Positions 25,421 through 32,138 of a DNA stretch of 32,832 nucleotides are shown here, piece after piece. Location of the stretch: positions 1 through 32,832 of the forward strand of contig CALBCY010000016.1 in assembly GCA_937927195.1 (NCBI GenBank), in the 5' to 3' direction. The translations under genes and the position numbers were made by a program. The notes beneath the pieces are model-generated. The model did not search any database. It was not told the DNA's origin and was given only the letters and a program-made list of their open reading frames with translations. How positions within the stretch are numbered: position 1 is the stretch's first letter; each line of letters opens with the position of its first letter. This DNA is from an uncultured Chitinophagales bacterium. GTDB lineage: Bacteria > Bacteroidota > Bacteroidia > Chitinophagales > UBA2359.

Positions 25421-26335
25421 ATGAAAAAGCTATTCTTATTAAGTTTATTGTCTTTGTTTGTATTGAATATACAAGCACAAGATGCAGAGCAAACAGAAGA
25501 CGAAGTTCAAATTGAGAATGATTCTTCAAATGTTATTATTAAAACTGAGAAAATCATTATTCAGACATCTGAAACAAATGATGATGATTCAAAGGCTGAA
25601 AAGAAAGAAATCAAAAAGCAGGAAAAAGCGCTCAAAAAGGCAGACGATGATGATGTCGTTTTTGATGAATACATTGCTCCAACATTTGCTATTGAAGAAA
25701 TCGAAGGTTCAAGTACTGCTGGTATATTCGCAGGTCAAACAGTTTTCTTGCCTACAATAGACAAAAAGGATGCTGCCTCAGCATGGTCAAAAACAATTGG
25801 AGATTACAAGCCTGGCAGAAAGTTGAGTAAAGAGGCCAAAGTGCATGGCTTTAAAGATGGAGAAGTTAAAGCCATTGACATGTTGATTCCTGCAATCAGC
25901 ACCAATTTGATGAATGTATATGCTACTTTTAGCGAAAAAGATGGTGGAACAGTTGTCAATACCTATTATGACATGGGCAATGGTAGCTATTTGACGAGAG
26001 GTGACAATCCTACAAAGTTTGGCTATGCAGAAACGATTCTTAGCGATTATTCAAAAAAAGTTGTTCGTGAATCTATTGAAGATGAAATTAATGATGAGGA
26101 AAAAACTTTATCTAAAATCGAAAAGGAACAAAAGAAAATTATCGCTGAAAAAGGCAATCTTGAGAGAAAGATAGAGCGAAACCTTGAAAATATTGAGCGT
26201 TTGAAGCAAGAGATTATTGATGCGGAAGCTTCGATAGTTGAAAATCTTGAAATGCAAAAAGTAAAGATTAAAGAAGTAAAATACCAATCAACTTATGTTG
26301 AGCATGTCAAAGGAAAGCTTAAAAAAATCAAGTAA
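25421..26335 (+). CDS. Secreted protein of unknown function with coiled-coil C-terminus
   Basis: A 304-residue protein I do not recognise. The ATG at 25421 starts a clear signal peptide (MKKLFLLSLLSLFVLNIQAQ); an in-frame upstream ATG at 25352 would bury it. Residues 21-75 are acidic and lysine-rich, of low complexity (ETNDDDSKAEKKEIKKQEKA). Residues 78-210 look like a folded domain (PTFAIEEIEGSSTAGIFAGQ, then MNVYATFSEKDGGTVVNTYY and a GDNPTKF loop). Residues 215-290 form a long heptad coiled coil (EKTLSKIEKEQKKIIAEKGN and onward). It should be periplasmic or exported; there is no T9SS domain and no lipobox. It is divergent from the kinase operon and followed by a terminator, thus probably monocistronic. 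Confidence 0.8.
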   Translation: MKKLFLLSLLSLFVLNIQAQDAEQTEDEVQIENDSSNVIIKTEKIIIQTSETNDDDSKAEKKEIKKQEKALKKADDDDVVFDEYIAPTFAIEEIEGSSTAGIFAGQTVFLPTIDKKDAASAWSKTIGDYKPGRKLSKEAKVHGFKDGEVKAIDMLIPAISTNLMNVYATFSEKDGGTVVNTYYDMGNGSYLTRGDNPTKFGYAETILSDYSKKVVRESIEDEINDEEKTLSKIEKEQKKIIAEKGNLERKIERNLENIERLKQEIIDAEASIVENLEMQKVKIKEVKYQSTYVEHVKGKLKKIK

Positions 26336-26386
26336 TAAATATGTTCTATTTTTATAGATAGATTCATAAACAGAAGACACAAAAAC

Positions 26387-26451
26387 GAGTCTTAAAAGAA
26401 TACTGTGTGGGCTAAAACCCTGACAATGTGCTTTTAAGGCTCATTTTTTTT
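26387..26451 (+). terminator. Rho-independent terminator with long loop
   Basis: GAGTCTTAAAAG at 26387-26398 pairs with CTTTTAAGGCTC at 26431-26442 over 12 positions with one G-T pair, and eight T follow at 26444-26451. The 32-base loop holds a second small hairpin, GGG with CCC at 26409-26420. It lies 51 bases after the stop of the secreted coiled-coil gene. Confidence 0.75.
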
Positions 26452-26562
26452 GCATTTTACTTTTAATTTCAAAGTTCTTTATTTACCTTGGTGATAATGA
26501 ACAATTAAACCTTTCATTTTATAATAAATTTTATCAAAATCACTCAATAAATAGATGATTAC

Positions 26563-26880
26563 ATGGAAGAGATAATGGCCAGACTGAATAAGACTTTTGA
26601 CAGCAGAATCAGGCTTTGTATCATGTCAATTTTAATGTCCCATGACAAAGTTGATTTCAATAATTTCAAAAAGACACTGAGTTTGACAGATGGGAACTTA
26701 GCCAGTCATATGAAAGCATTGGAAAAGCAAGAATTCATTCAAGTCTTCAAAAAGTTTGTTGGACGCAAACCAAACACAACATATTCTATAACTGACTTTG
26801 GCAAAAAAGAGTTTTCTGAGCATTTAAAAGCCTTAAAGGCTCTTGTAGAATACAAACCCAAAGAGGCCAATACACTTTAA
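26563..26880 (+). CDS. Winged-helix transcriptional regulator
   Basis: A 105-residue DNA-binding protein. It follows the pattern of the small winged-helix family (PF13601 type, MarR/ArsR-like): an N-terminal helix LNKTFDSRIRLCIMSILM, helix-turn-helix VDFNNFKKTLSLTDGNLASHMKALE with the recognition helix at about 46-57, the wing KKFVGRKPNTTYSIT at 63-77, and a closing helix. No metal or ligand site is seen. It lies 38 bases upstream of the ion-channel gene in the same orientation, so it probably shares a transcript and may regulate itself and the channel. The start at 26563 is preferred to the ATG four codons later, though both are possible. Confidence 0.85.
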   Translation: MEEIMARLNKTFDSRIRLCIMSILMSHDKVDFNNFKKTLSLTDGNLASHMKALEKQEFIQVFKKFVGRKPNTTYSITDFGKKEFSEHLKALKALVEYKPKEANTL

Positions 26881-26918
26881 ATACTTTAAAGAATTTTGAT
26901 TGACTATTTAGCTAAAAT

Positions 26919-27686
26919 ATGTTGAGGAAAATATTTTTTTCGGACAGGATCATCATCCTTGCCATCCTTATAAATGCCGCATTAATTTTTTGGATGGCAT
27001 TTCCACAGTATTCCAACGAGGCGTATCTGCATAATCTTGAATGGGTTTTCACCTTGTTTTTTACTTTAGAGTTGATTTATAAAATGTTTGTCCTCGGGCC
27101 CAAAAACTATTTGAAAGATGGTTTCAATAAACTTGATTTTATCATTGTTTTGTTTAGTATTCCTTCTTTAGGCGCTCCTTTCTTTAGTGCTGTAAGAGTG
27201 GCTCCATTTACTATTCTAAGATTGCTGCGTCTTGTCCGTCTTGCAAGACTGCTGGTTTTTGTACCAAACATGATGCAATTGATTCAAGGCATTAAGAGAG
27301 CTCTGAAGGCCTCCATCTTCGTTTTAATAGCCTGCTTCTTGTATAATTTTATGCTCGCAATTATCTCTTGTCAGTTTTTCTACCAAACCGCTCCGCAATA
27401 CTTTGGAGACCCAATGATTTCATTTTATACCGTCTTCCAATTGTTTACGGTTGAAGGTTGGAATGAGATCAGTGATGCGATAGCCAACAATTCGAGTGGA
27501 TGGAATAGCGGCCTTATCAGAATGTTTTTTATGGGCGTAGTTCTAAGTGGAGGAATCTTTGGCCTATCCATTGCCAATGCTGTGTTTGTGGATGAAATGA
27601 CTATGGACAACAATTCAGATTTAGAAGACAAAATTGATTTGTTAAATACAAAAATTGATAGGCTCGAGAAATTGTTGGAGAAGTAG
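26919..27686 (+). CDS. Single-domain voltage-gated cation channel (BacNav/BacCav-like)
   Basis: A 255-residue six-helix channel subunit that would form tetramers in the inner membrane. S1 is about 11-29, S2 38-58, S3 69-84 and S4 92-113. S4 carries Arg93, Arg101, Arg104, Arg107 and Arg110 at every third position (LRLLRLVRLARLL), the voltage-sensor pattern. S5 is about 128-152, the pore helix 165-176, and the filter T177-V-E-G-W-N-E183, with the acidic Glu179 ring; S6 is about 196-222. The C-terminus is a coiled coil (LEDKIDLLNTKIDRLEKLL at 235-253), as in NaChBac-type channels. The Gly after the Glu makes the filter closer to the TxEGW of calcium channels than to the TLESW of NaChBac, so Ca2+ permeation is possible. 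It follows the winged-helix gene by 38 bases. Confidence 0.88.
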   Translation: MLRKIFFSDRIIILAILINAALIFWMAFPQYSNEAYLHNLEWVFTLFFTLELIYKMFVLGPKNYLKDGFNKLDFIIVLFSIPSLGAPFFSAVRVAPFTILRLLRLVRLARLLVFVPNMMQLIQGIKRALKASIFVLIACFLYNFMLAIISCQFFYQTAPQYFGDPMISFYTVFQLFTVEGWNEISDAIANNSSGWNSGLIRMFFMGVVLSGGIFGLSIANAVFVDEMTMDNNSDLEDKIDLLNTKIDRLEKLLEK

Positions 27687-28071
27687 TTTTTTGGTTTTCT
27701 AAGTACAGTTGCAAGAGCATTTAGTTTCTACCTATATTCGAAAGAGCTTTAGATGAGCTTAACTTTTTAGGTCAAAAAGACTCCAGTATATTTTTCATTT
27801 GTTCTATACCCTCCATACAAATTCCGAAAATCTTACTTCAAGAATTTGCATTCCAAAAAAATTTTATTGCAGCAGTGTTATAATTAATTTAATCTCTAAT
27901 GGAACTTTTTATTCTTTAATTTCCTTTATCATTCTATACAACAAACAAATTAAAATCGATATGTGGAATTTATTACAAGAAGGAAAACAAAGCAAGAATA
28001 TGCACAAGTTGCTATGCAGGCGGATTATGTACTTTATGTAATGTAAACATTTATAAAAATAAAATACAAGC
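27687..28071. other. Non-coding stretch ahead of a terminator
   Basis: AT-rich DNA after the channel gene. Short frames are present, including an ATG at 27961 giving 26 residues, but none has a plausible start and family likeness together. No terminator is seen directly after the channel stop codon, so the transcript could run to the hairpin at 28072. Confidence 0.4.
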
Positions 28072-28104
28072 AACCGGACCTCATAGTGAGTGTCCGGTTT
28101 TTTT
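28072..28104 (+). terminator. Rho-independent terminator
   Basis: AACCGGAC at 28072-28079 pairs with GTCCGGTT at 28092-28099 around a 12-base loop, followed by T to 28104. It is 385 bases beyond the channel gene and 70 bases before the first tRNA, so it ends either a long channel transcript or an unrecognised small RNA. Confidence 0.8.
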
Positions 28105-28174
28105 ATGTCCTGGCGGTAAAATTCCCAAATAAAAAAAACTACAAATCCATAAATATTGAATGTAAAATAAATAT

Positions 28175-28247
28175 CAGCTCGTAGCTCAGTAGGCAGAGTT
28201 CTGCACTTTTAATGCGGTGGCCGCAGGTTCGATTCCTGCCGAGCTGA
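28175..28247 (+). tRNA. tRNA-Lys (anticodon UUU)
   Basis: Full cloverleaf: acceptor CAGCTCG pairs with CGAGCTG; D-stem GCTC/GAGT; anticodon stem CTGCA/TGCGG with two G-T or wobble positions; loop CTTTTAA with anticodon TTT at 28208-28210; T-arm GCAGG-TTCGATT-CCTGC. The 3' CCA is not encoded. The anticodon stem is weaker than in the next copy. Confidence 0.88.
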
Positions 28248-28380
28248 CAATAGAATCATTGATTAGGGTGGTTTGTTTTATGAACAATGGGACGCATGCT
28301 GCAAAGACACTTGGACAGGAATTAACTGTTGGTCCACCCGTGAGCTCAGTGACGATCCAACACCTAATACCAAATAAATT

Positions 28381-28453
28381 CAGCCCGTAACTCAGTTGGC
28401 AGAGTAGCGGTCTTTTAAACCGCGAGTCGCAGGTTCGAGTCCTGCCGGGCTGA
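28381..28453 (+). tRNA. tRNA-Lys (anticodon UUU)
   Basis: Acceptor CAGCCCG pairs with CGGGCTG; anticodon stem GCGGT/ACCGC is perfect; loop CTTTTAA, anticodon TTT at 28414-28416; T-arm GCAGG-TTCGAGT-CCTGC. CCA is not encoded and a T-run follows at once (28456-28461). It is the better-paired of the two intact lysine tRNAs. Confidence 0.92.
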
Positions 28454-28506
28454 CTTTTTTTCAAATGAATAAACTTGACAAGTGCTATGAGATATAAGAA
28501 GACAAT

Positions 28507-28594
28507 CAGCCTGTAGCTCCGGAGGCAGAGTTCTGCACTTTTAATGCGGTGGCCGCAGGTCGATCGCAGCGGTGAACCGTCCCTGCCAGGCTGA
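28507..28594 (+). pseudogene. Degenerate tRNA-Lys copy with 22-nt T-loop
   Basis: The acceptor stem CAGCCTG/CAGGCTG, the D-arm, the TTT anticodon arm and the T-stem GCAGG/CCTGC are intact, but the T-loop at 28560-28581 is 22 bases instead of 7 and lacks TTCRA. Bases 28523-28560 are identical to 28191-28228 of the first tRNA gene, so it is a copy of that gene that gained about 15 bases. The extra bases can fold as CGGT/ACCG. A normal tRNA tertiary structure is not expected. Confidence 0.8.
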
Positions 28595-28825
28595 CATTTT
28601 TCTCATTTTAAATTTTATCAAAATCTATCCTTTTCCATCTCCTTTTTACGTATCTTACTAAGCCTATTTAAACCTTCCAAAAAGCCAATTGTCCAATTGC
28701 TGAAAAGGTTTAATGAATTTTAACGGAATGCGCTCTCAATAACTGCAAATTAGTAATTATATTTACCTAGACATTCCTTAATTTTTGTTTAACGATCATA
28801 ACGCAAAGCATTGCAAATCAGTAAA

Positions 28826-30301
28826 ATGAATAGACTTCTTTTAAGCACAACTTTAATACTCACTTTAGGGATCAACTTCTTGTTTTCCCAGAGCACCATC
28901 AGTGGTTCAATAGAAAACGTAGGTCCTGAGGATACAATCCGATTGGTAATAGATAATAGTTTTCTTGACCTAAACCTCCAAAAGCAAAAGCAAGATTTGG
29001 GAGATGGGGAATTCAAATTTGAAATCGAACAAGAGCAAGCAATGCTTGTAGAGCTGGTCGTCAACAAGGATAAGATTCCACTTTTTGTTGAGCCTGGCGA
29101 TCAGATTGATTTAAAGTTTTCCAAAGACAATTTTTTAGATGAGGTAGATTTCACTGGACAAGGTGGGGCCAATAATAAATTATTTTTTGACTTCAATAAA
29201 AAATACAAAGACAACCTAGATATTTTTGGAATGGAGAAAAAGATGAAAGAAGAAATTCTGGATGTTTTTGAAATGGAAATTTATGATCTCAATCAAGAAC
29301 AAACCAAATATCTAGAGGACAATTTTGATAAATTTGAACACAGTAAAAATTTCCAAAAATATCTTCAAAACCAGATTCGTTATAACTATTTGGGAAATTT
29401 ATATGCCTACCCTATCATCAATGGAAATCACAATACAACAAAAAAAGAAGTCGATCCATTGCCAAGAGTTATGACCAAGGTTATGAATGAAGATTGGGTA
29501 AATGACGACAATGCCATGATAAATGATTGGTACCGTTATTTTGTTGAATACTATTCAGTATACAAAACTTCTGAGGTAAATGAATTTAAGAAGTTTAATG
29601 ATTATAGCAATTCTGTTGAAAGCAAGTATGTTTATGCAAGACAAAACCTAGAGGGCCTTCCGCTTAGTTTTTTCTTGTCCAAGTATTTGATGGAAAACTA
29701 TGAACGTGTTAAACCAAGTACTGTTCGTTGGATTTACAATCACTTAGAAGAGGTTGATACTGAAAAAAGATTTGCTCCCAAGATCAAGGAAATGTGTGCA
29801 CAGAAAATGTTGGAAGAAGATCCAATTGAAGAAGTTGCAGAAGCAAAAAAAGAGTCAAAAAATTCTGACCGTGAAACGGTGATGGTTGACTTGGAAGGCA
29901 ATCCTGTTCACTTTGATGATTTCAAAGGCAAAGTTGTTTATGTTGATTTCTGGGCGAGTTGGTGTGGGCCATGTCGTGCTCAATTCCCGCATGCTAAAAC
30001 TTTAAAAGAAAATCTCTATTCGAAACTGTCCAAAAAAGAAAAGGATAAAATAGTATTTTTATACATCTCGATTGACGATACTGAAAAAGGATGGAAAGGT
30101 GCTGTCGAAAAAATGGGAATGCAAGGCTTTCAAGCTCATTCACCAGGAGGATGGAATTCGAAGATCGTTAAGAAATTTGGTATTCGTGGAATTCCGAGAT
30201 ATATGATTATAAACAAAAAGGGTGTATTTGTGGATCAAGAAGCTAAAAGGCCATCCGATCCGACAGTTTTAGATACACTCTTGAATTTGATACAAGAATA
30301 A
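28826..30301 (+). CDS. TlpA-family thioredoxin-like protein
   Basis: A 491-residue exported protein. The ATG at 28826 begins a signal peptide (MNRLLLSTTLILTLGINFLFSQ); an ATG 15 bases upstream gives a worse one. Residues 24-115 form a DUF4369-like beta domain (STISGSIENVGPEDTIRLV), 120-345 a helical region with many aromatic and acidic residues, and 355-491 a TlpA/ResA-type thioredoxin domain: VVYVDFWASWCGPCR with Cys380 and Cys383, VFLYISIDD, and the cis-proline loop FGIRGIPRYMIINKKG. It is probably a periplasmic disulfide reductase or one with a narrower substrate, as is common for such long Bacteroidota proteins. No cytochrome maturation genes are near. Confidence 0.9.
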   Translation: MNRLLLSTTLILTLGINFLFSQSTISGSIENVGPEDTIRLVIDNSFLDLNLQKQKQDLGDGEFKFEIEQEQAMLVELVVNKDKIPLFVEPGDQIDLKFSKDNFLDEVDFTGQGGANNKLFFDFNKKYKDNLDIFGMEKKMKEEILDVFEMEIYDLNQEQTKYLEDNFDKFEHSKNFQKYLQNQIRYNYLGNLYAYPIINGNHNTTKKEVDPLPRVMTKVMNEDWVNDDNAMINDWYRYFVEYYSVYKTSEVNEFKKFNDYSNSVESKYVYARQNLEGLPLSFFLSKYLMENYERVKPSTVRWIYNHLEEVDTEKRFAPKIKEMCAQKMLEEDPIEEVAEAKKESKNSDRETVMVDLEGNPVHFDDFKGKVVYVDFWASWCGPCRAQFPHAKTLKENLYSKLSKKEKDKIVFLYISIDDTEKGWKGAVEKMGMQGFQAHSPGGWNSKIVKKFGIRGIPRYMIINKKGVFVDQEAKRPSDPTVLDTLLNLIQE

Positions 30302-30384
30302 ATTGAATTGTAAAGCAATTCTGCTTATTCGAGCGGACTAGTGCTTCGTCAACATTGATGCAAAACTAGATAAAAACTAAAATT

Positions 30385-30942
30385 ATGATACAACTATTGA
30401 TTTACTTCTTTGCTGCTTTTGCAATGATTCCTAGCCATGGAGATGCTCTTGTGGAATGGGAAGATGGAATTTCACTTGAACAGTCTAATTTCAAAGGGCA
30501 GGTACCTAGAAATGCCGCTCATGCCGCCTTGTCAAGTATTAAGATAGACATGAATTATCAATCGAATGGTGAAGGGCTTGAATTTATCATAAACTGCACA
30601 TTTGACGAAAATCATTCATGGATTAAGCCAGAAGGTGGAAAGAACGCTAAATTATTGAAGCATGAAACGCTTCATTTTGATATCTATGAAGTTTATGCGC
30701 GAAAGATCAGAAAAGAAATTTCAAGTCAGAAACCAACCATTGCAGAAATAAATAGCATGGCCAAAGGAATTTTCAACAAGTACAGCGCCGAATTGCAAAT
30801 GGAACAAAAAAGGTACGATAAAGAAACTGATCATTCTTTAATTGAAGCGGAGCAAACTAAATGGAATGCTAAAGTAGCAAAGCAACTCAAGGAATTAGAA
30901 GCTTTTAAAACGACCAAGTTTACGATTCCTGTTCAGTTTTAA
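30385..30942 (+). CDS. DUF922-like putative zinc protease
   Basis: A 185-residue protein with a hydrophobic N-terminus (MIQLLIYFFAAFAMIP) that is a signal peptide or anchor. The segment LLKHETLHFDIYEVYARKIR contains HExxH (His93, Glu94, His97), a zinc-metallopeptidase motif, and the following Asp99 and Glu102 fit the DUF922 pattern (HE-x-x-HFDI-x-E). The C-terminal half is helical and charged. It lies 83 bases after the TlpA gene in the same orientation and ends before a strong hairpin; the two may share a transcript. The substrate is unknown. The motif is visible; peptidase activity is inferred. Confidence 0.75.
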   Translation: MIQLLIYFFAAFAMIPSHGDALVEWEDGISLEQSNFKGQVPRNAAHAALSSIKIDMNYQSNGEGLEFIINCTFDENHSWIKPEGGKNAKLLKHETLHFDIYEVYARKIRKEISSQKPTIAEINSMAKGIFNKYSAELQMEQKRYDKETDHSLIEAEQTKWNAKVAKQLKELEAFKTTKFTIPVQF

Positions 30943-30993
30943 AAATGATAATACTGTTGATAGAGAGACTTTTACAAAAAACAAACAAATCTC

Positions 30994-31042
30994 AAAAAAG
31001 ACCTCCAAATGTGGCTTCGCCACATTTGGAGGTCTTTTTTTT
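30994..31042 (+). terminator. Strong Rho-independent terminator
   Basis: A near-perfect stem of about 20 bp: AAAGACCTCCAAATGTGGC pairs with GCCACATTTGGAGGTCTTT around a TTC loop, with T-run to 31042. It closes the DUF922-like gene, 52 bases after its stop. Confidence 0.92.
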
Positions 31043-31162
31043 ACATCCGAAATTATCGAAATTTCAAATAGCTTTTGCTAATTGCTATGTTAATCGAATA
31101 TTAACAAAGCGTGAATATCATATAAAATTGAACGATTCATTTAAAAATTGACAAAAATGGTA

Positions 31163-31170
31163 TAATTTTG
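31163..31170 (+). promoter_or_regulatory. Possible -7 box (TAnnTTTG)
   Basis: TAATTTTG fits the Bacteroidota -7 consensus exactly, and TTGACA lies 5 bases upstream of the overlapping TATAAT, a spacing too short for a sigma-70 type promoter. No good -33 TTG at 17-23 bases is evident. It precedes a stand-alone terminator by 42 bases. Confidence 0.35.
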
Positions 31171-31174
31171 TAAC

Positions 31175-31242
31175 CTTACCATAAATTATCAACACGATTT
31201 ATGATCCACGAGGGATAGCAGTCCTTGCTATCCCTTTTTTTT
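31175..31242 (+). ncRNA. Candidate short transcript ending in its own terminator
   Basis: If transcription starts about 5-7 bases after the -7 box at 31163-31170, an RNA of about 68 nt would end at the hairpin 31212-31242. There is no protein frame in it, and the preceding gene is already closed by a strong terminator at 30994-31042. Both points support an independent RNA, but expression is not shown. Confidence 0.3.
31212..31242 (+). terminator. Rho-independent terminator
   Basis: GGGATAGCA at 31212-31220 pairs with TGCTATCCC at 31226-31234 around a 5-base loop, and eight T follow. The sequence GAGGGATAGCAG at 31210-31221 is identical to 21235-21246 in the structured element. Confidence 0.85.
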
Positions 31243-31408
31243 ATTTCTTTTCTTTAATGATGTGATTATCAAGCGGTTTTAATGATTCCATAATTGTTAC
31301 TTCCCATGATATTGCTGTCTTTTAAGTATAATAGTGTTTAAATAACACTATTAATTGTTAATTTTTCTTAATTTGCGTAAGCTATTTTTATCACTAAAAT
31401 TTAATTTT

Positions 31409-32068
31409 ATGAAATACCTTGTTGAATTTATTGGTACTTTCTTCTTAATTCTGACCATCGTTGTAACTGTTGGTGGAACAGCTGGAGCATTTGCTCCAAT
31501 TGCCATTGGTTCTATTCTAATGGTCATGATTTATGCCGGTGGACATATTTCTGGGGCTCATTACAACCCTGCAGTAACGCTTGGAGTATTTATCAGAGGA
31601 AAATGTTCTGCTGCTGATGTACCAATGTACATGATCGCTCAAATCTTAGGTGGCGTTGTGGCTGCATTTGCTGGTAAATTCTTATTAACTGGAATTGCAG
31701 ATGCTGCAGGAATTCCTGCAACAGCTCCTGCTTCTTTTTCTGCAACTGGAAATGTAGCCCAAGCAATGTTGGCTGAATTTTTGGGAACATTTGCTTTGGT
31801 ATATGTTGTATTGAACACTGCAACTGCAAACTCTAATGCTGGAAACAGTTTCTATGGTTTGGCTATTGGTTTTACAGTTACAGCTTGTGCTTATGGTTTA
31901 GGTGGTGTTTCTGGTGGAGCATTCAACCCTGCTGTTGCTTTGGGTGTAAGTACTGCTGGTATGACCAACTGGGGAAATATCGGATTTTTCCTTATTTCAC
32001 AATTAGCTGCTGGTGCGCTTGCAGGTATAGTTTTCAAAATGACTTATTCTGGTGATGAAGATGAATAA
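31409..32068 (+). CDS. MIP family channel (aquaporin-like)
   Basis: A 219-residue inner-membrane channel with six helices and two half-helices. The two NPA boxes are present: SGAHYNPAVTLG at about 50-61 and SGGAFNPAVALG at about 171-182. The start ATG at 31409 gives the standard MKYLVEFIGTFFLI opening; a TTG start at 31355 would add a leader not seen in the family. Such proteins pass water or small neutral solutes such as glycerol. The residue pattern and short loops suggest a water-type aquaporin, but this is not certain. It has its own terminator downstream and is probably monocistronic. Confidence 0.92.
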   Translation: MKYLVEFIGTFFLILTIVVTVGGTAGAFAPIAIGSILMVMIYAGGHISGAHYNPAVTLGVFIRGKCSAADVPMYMIAQILGGVVAAFAGKFLLTGIADAAGIPATAPASFSATGNVAQAMLAEFLGTFALVYVVLNTATANSNAGNSFYGLAIGFTVTACAYGLGGVSGGAFNPAVALGVSTAGMTNWGNIGFFLISQLAAGALAGIVFKMTYSGDEDE

Positions 32069-32090
32069 TCAAATAAACACTAAATAGTAG

Positions 32091-32125
32091 AAAGGCTGAA
32101 TCTCGAATGAGATTCAGCCTTTTTT
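32091..32125. terminator. Terminator between convergent genes
   Basis: AAAGGCTGAATCTC at 32091-32104 pairs perfectly with GAGATTCAGCCTTT at 32109-32122 around a GAAT loop, followed by T on the plus strand. It serves the aquaporin-like gene and, in the other direction, could serve menE. Confidence 0.9.
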
Positions 32126-32138
32126 AATTTGAGGATGT

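Noticed and set aside
27920-28133. Cysteine-rich frame with CTSCYAGGLCTLCN
   Set aside because: The frame has no ATG, GTG or TTG start after its upstream stop, and runs through the terminator hairpin at 28072-28104. The spacing of cysteines may be chance. An ATG at 27961 is in another frame and gives only 26 residues.
28248-28380. GGGTGG/CCACCC pairing between the first two tRNAs as an extra RNA gene
   Set aside because: The pairing is six bases over a 60-base gap with no further stem and no conserved motif.
28186-28464. A 92-residue minus-strand reading frame across both lysine tRNA genes
   Set aside because: Its residues (SAGIEPAATALKVQ and GRTRTCDSRFKRP) are the well-known spurious translation of the antisense strand of tRNA genes. 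The tRNA folds explain the conservation.
30304-30320. GAATTG/CAATTC hairpin after the TlpA gene as a terminator
   Set aside because: The stem is short and not followed by a T-run.
30945-31151. 68-codon frame after the DUF922-like gene
   Set aside because: It contains the whole 20-bp terminator hairpin and has no resemblance to a protein family.
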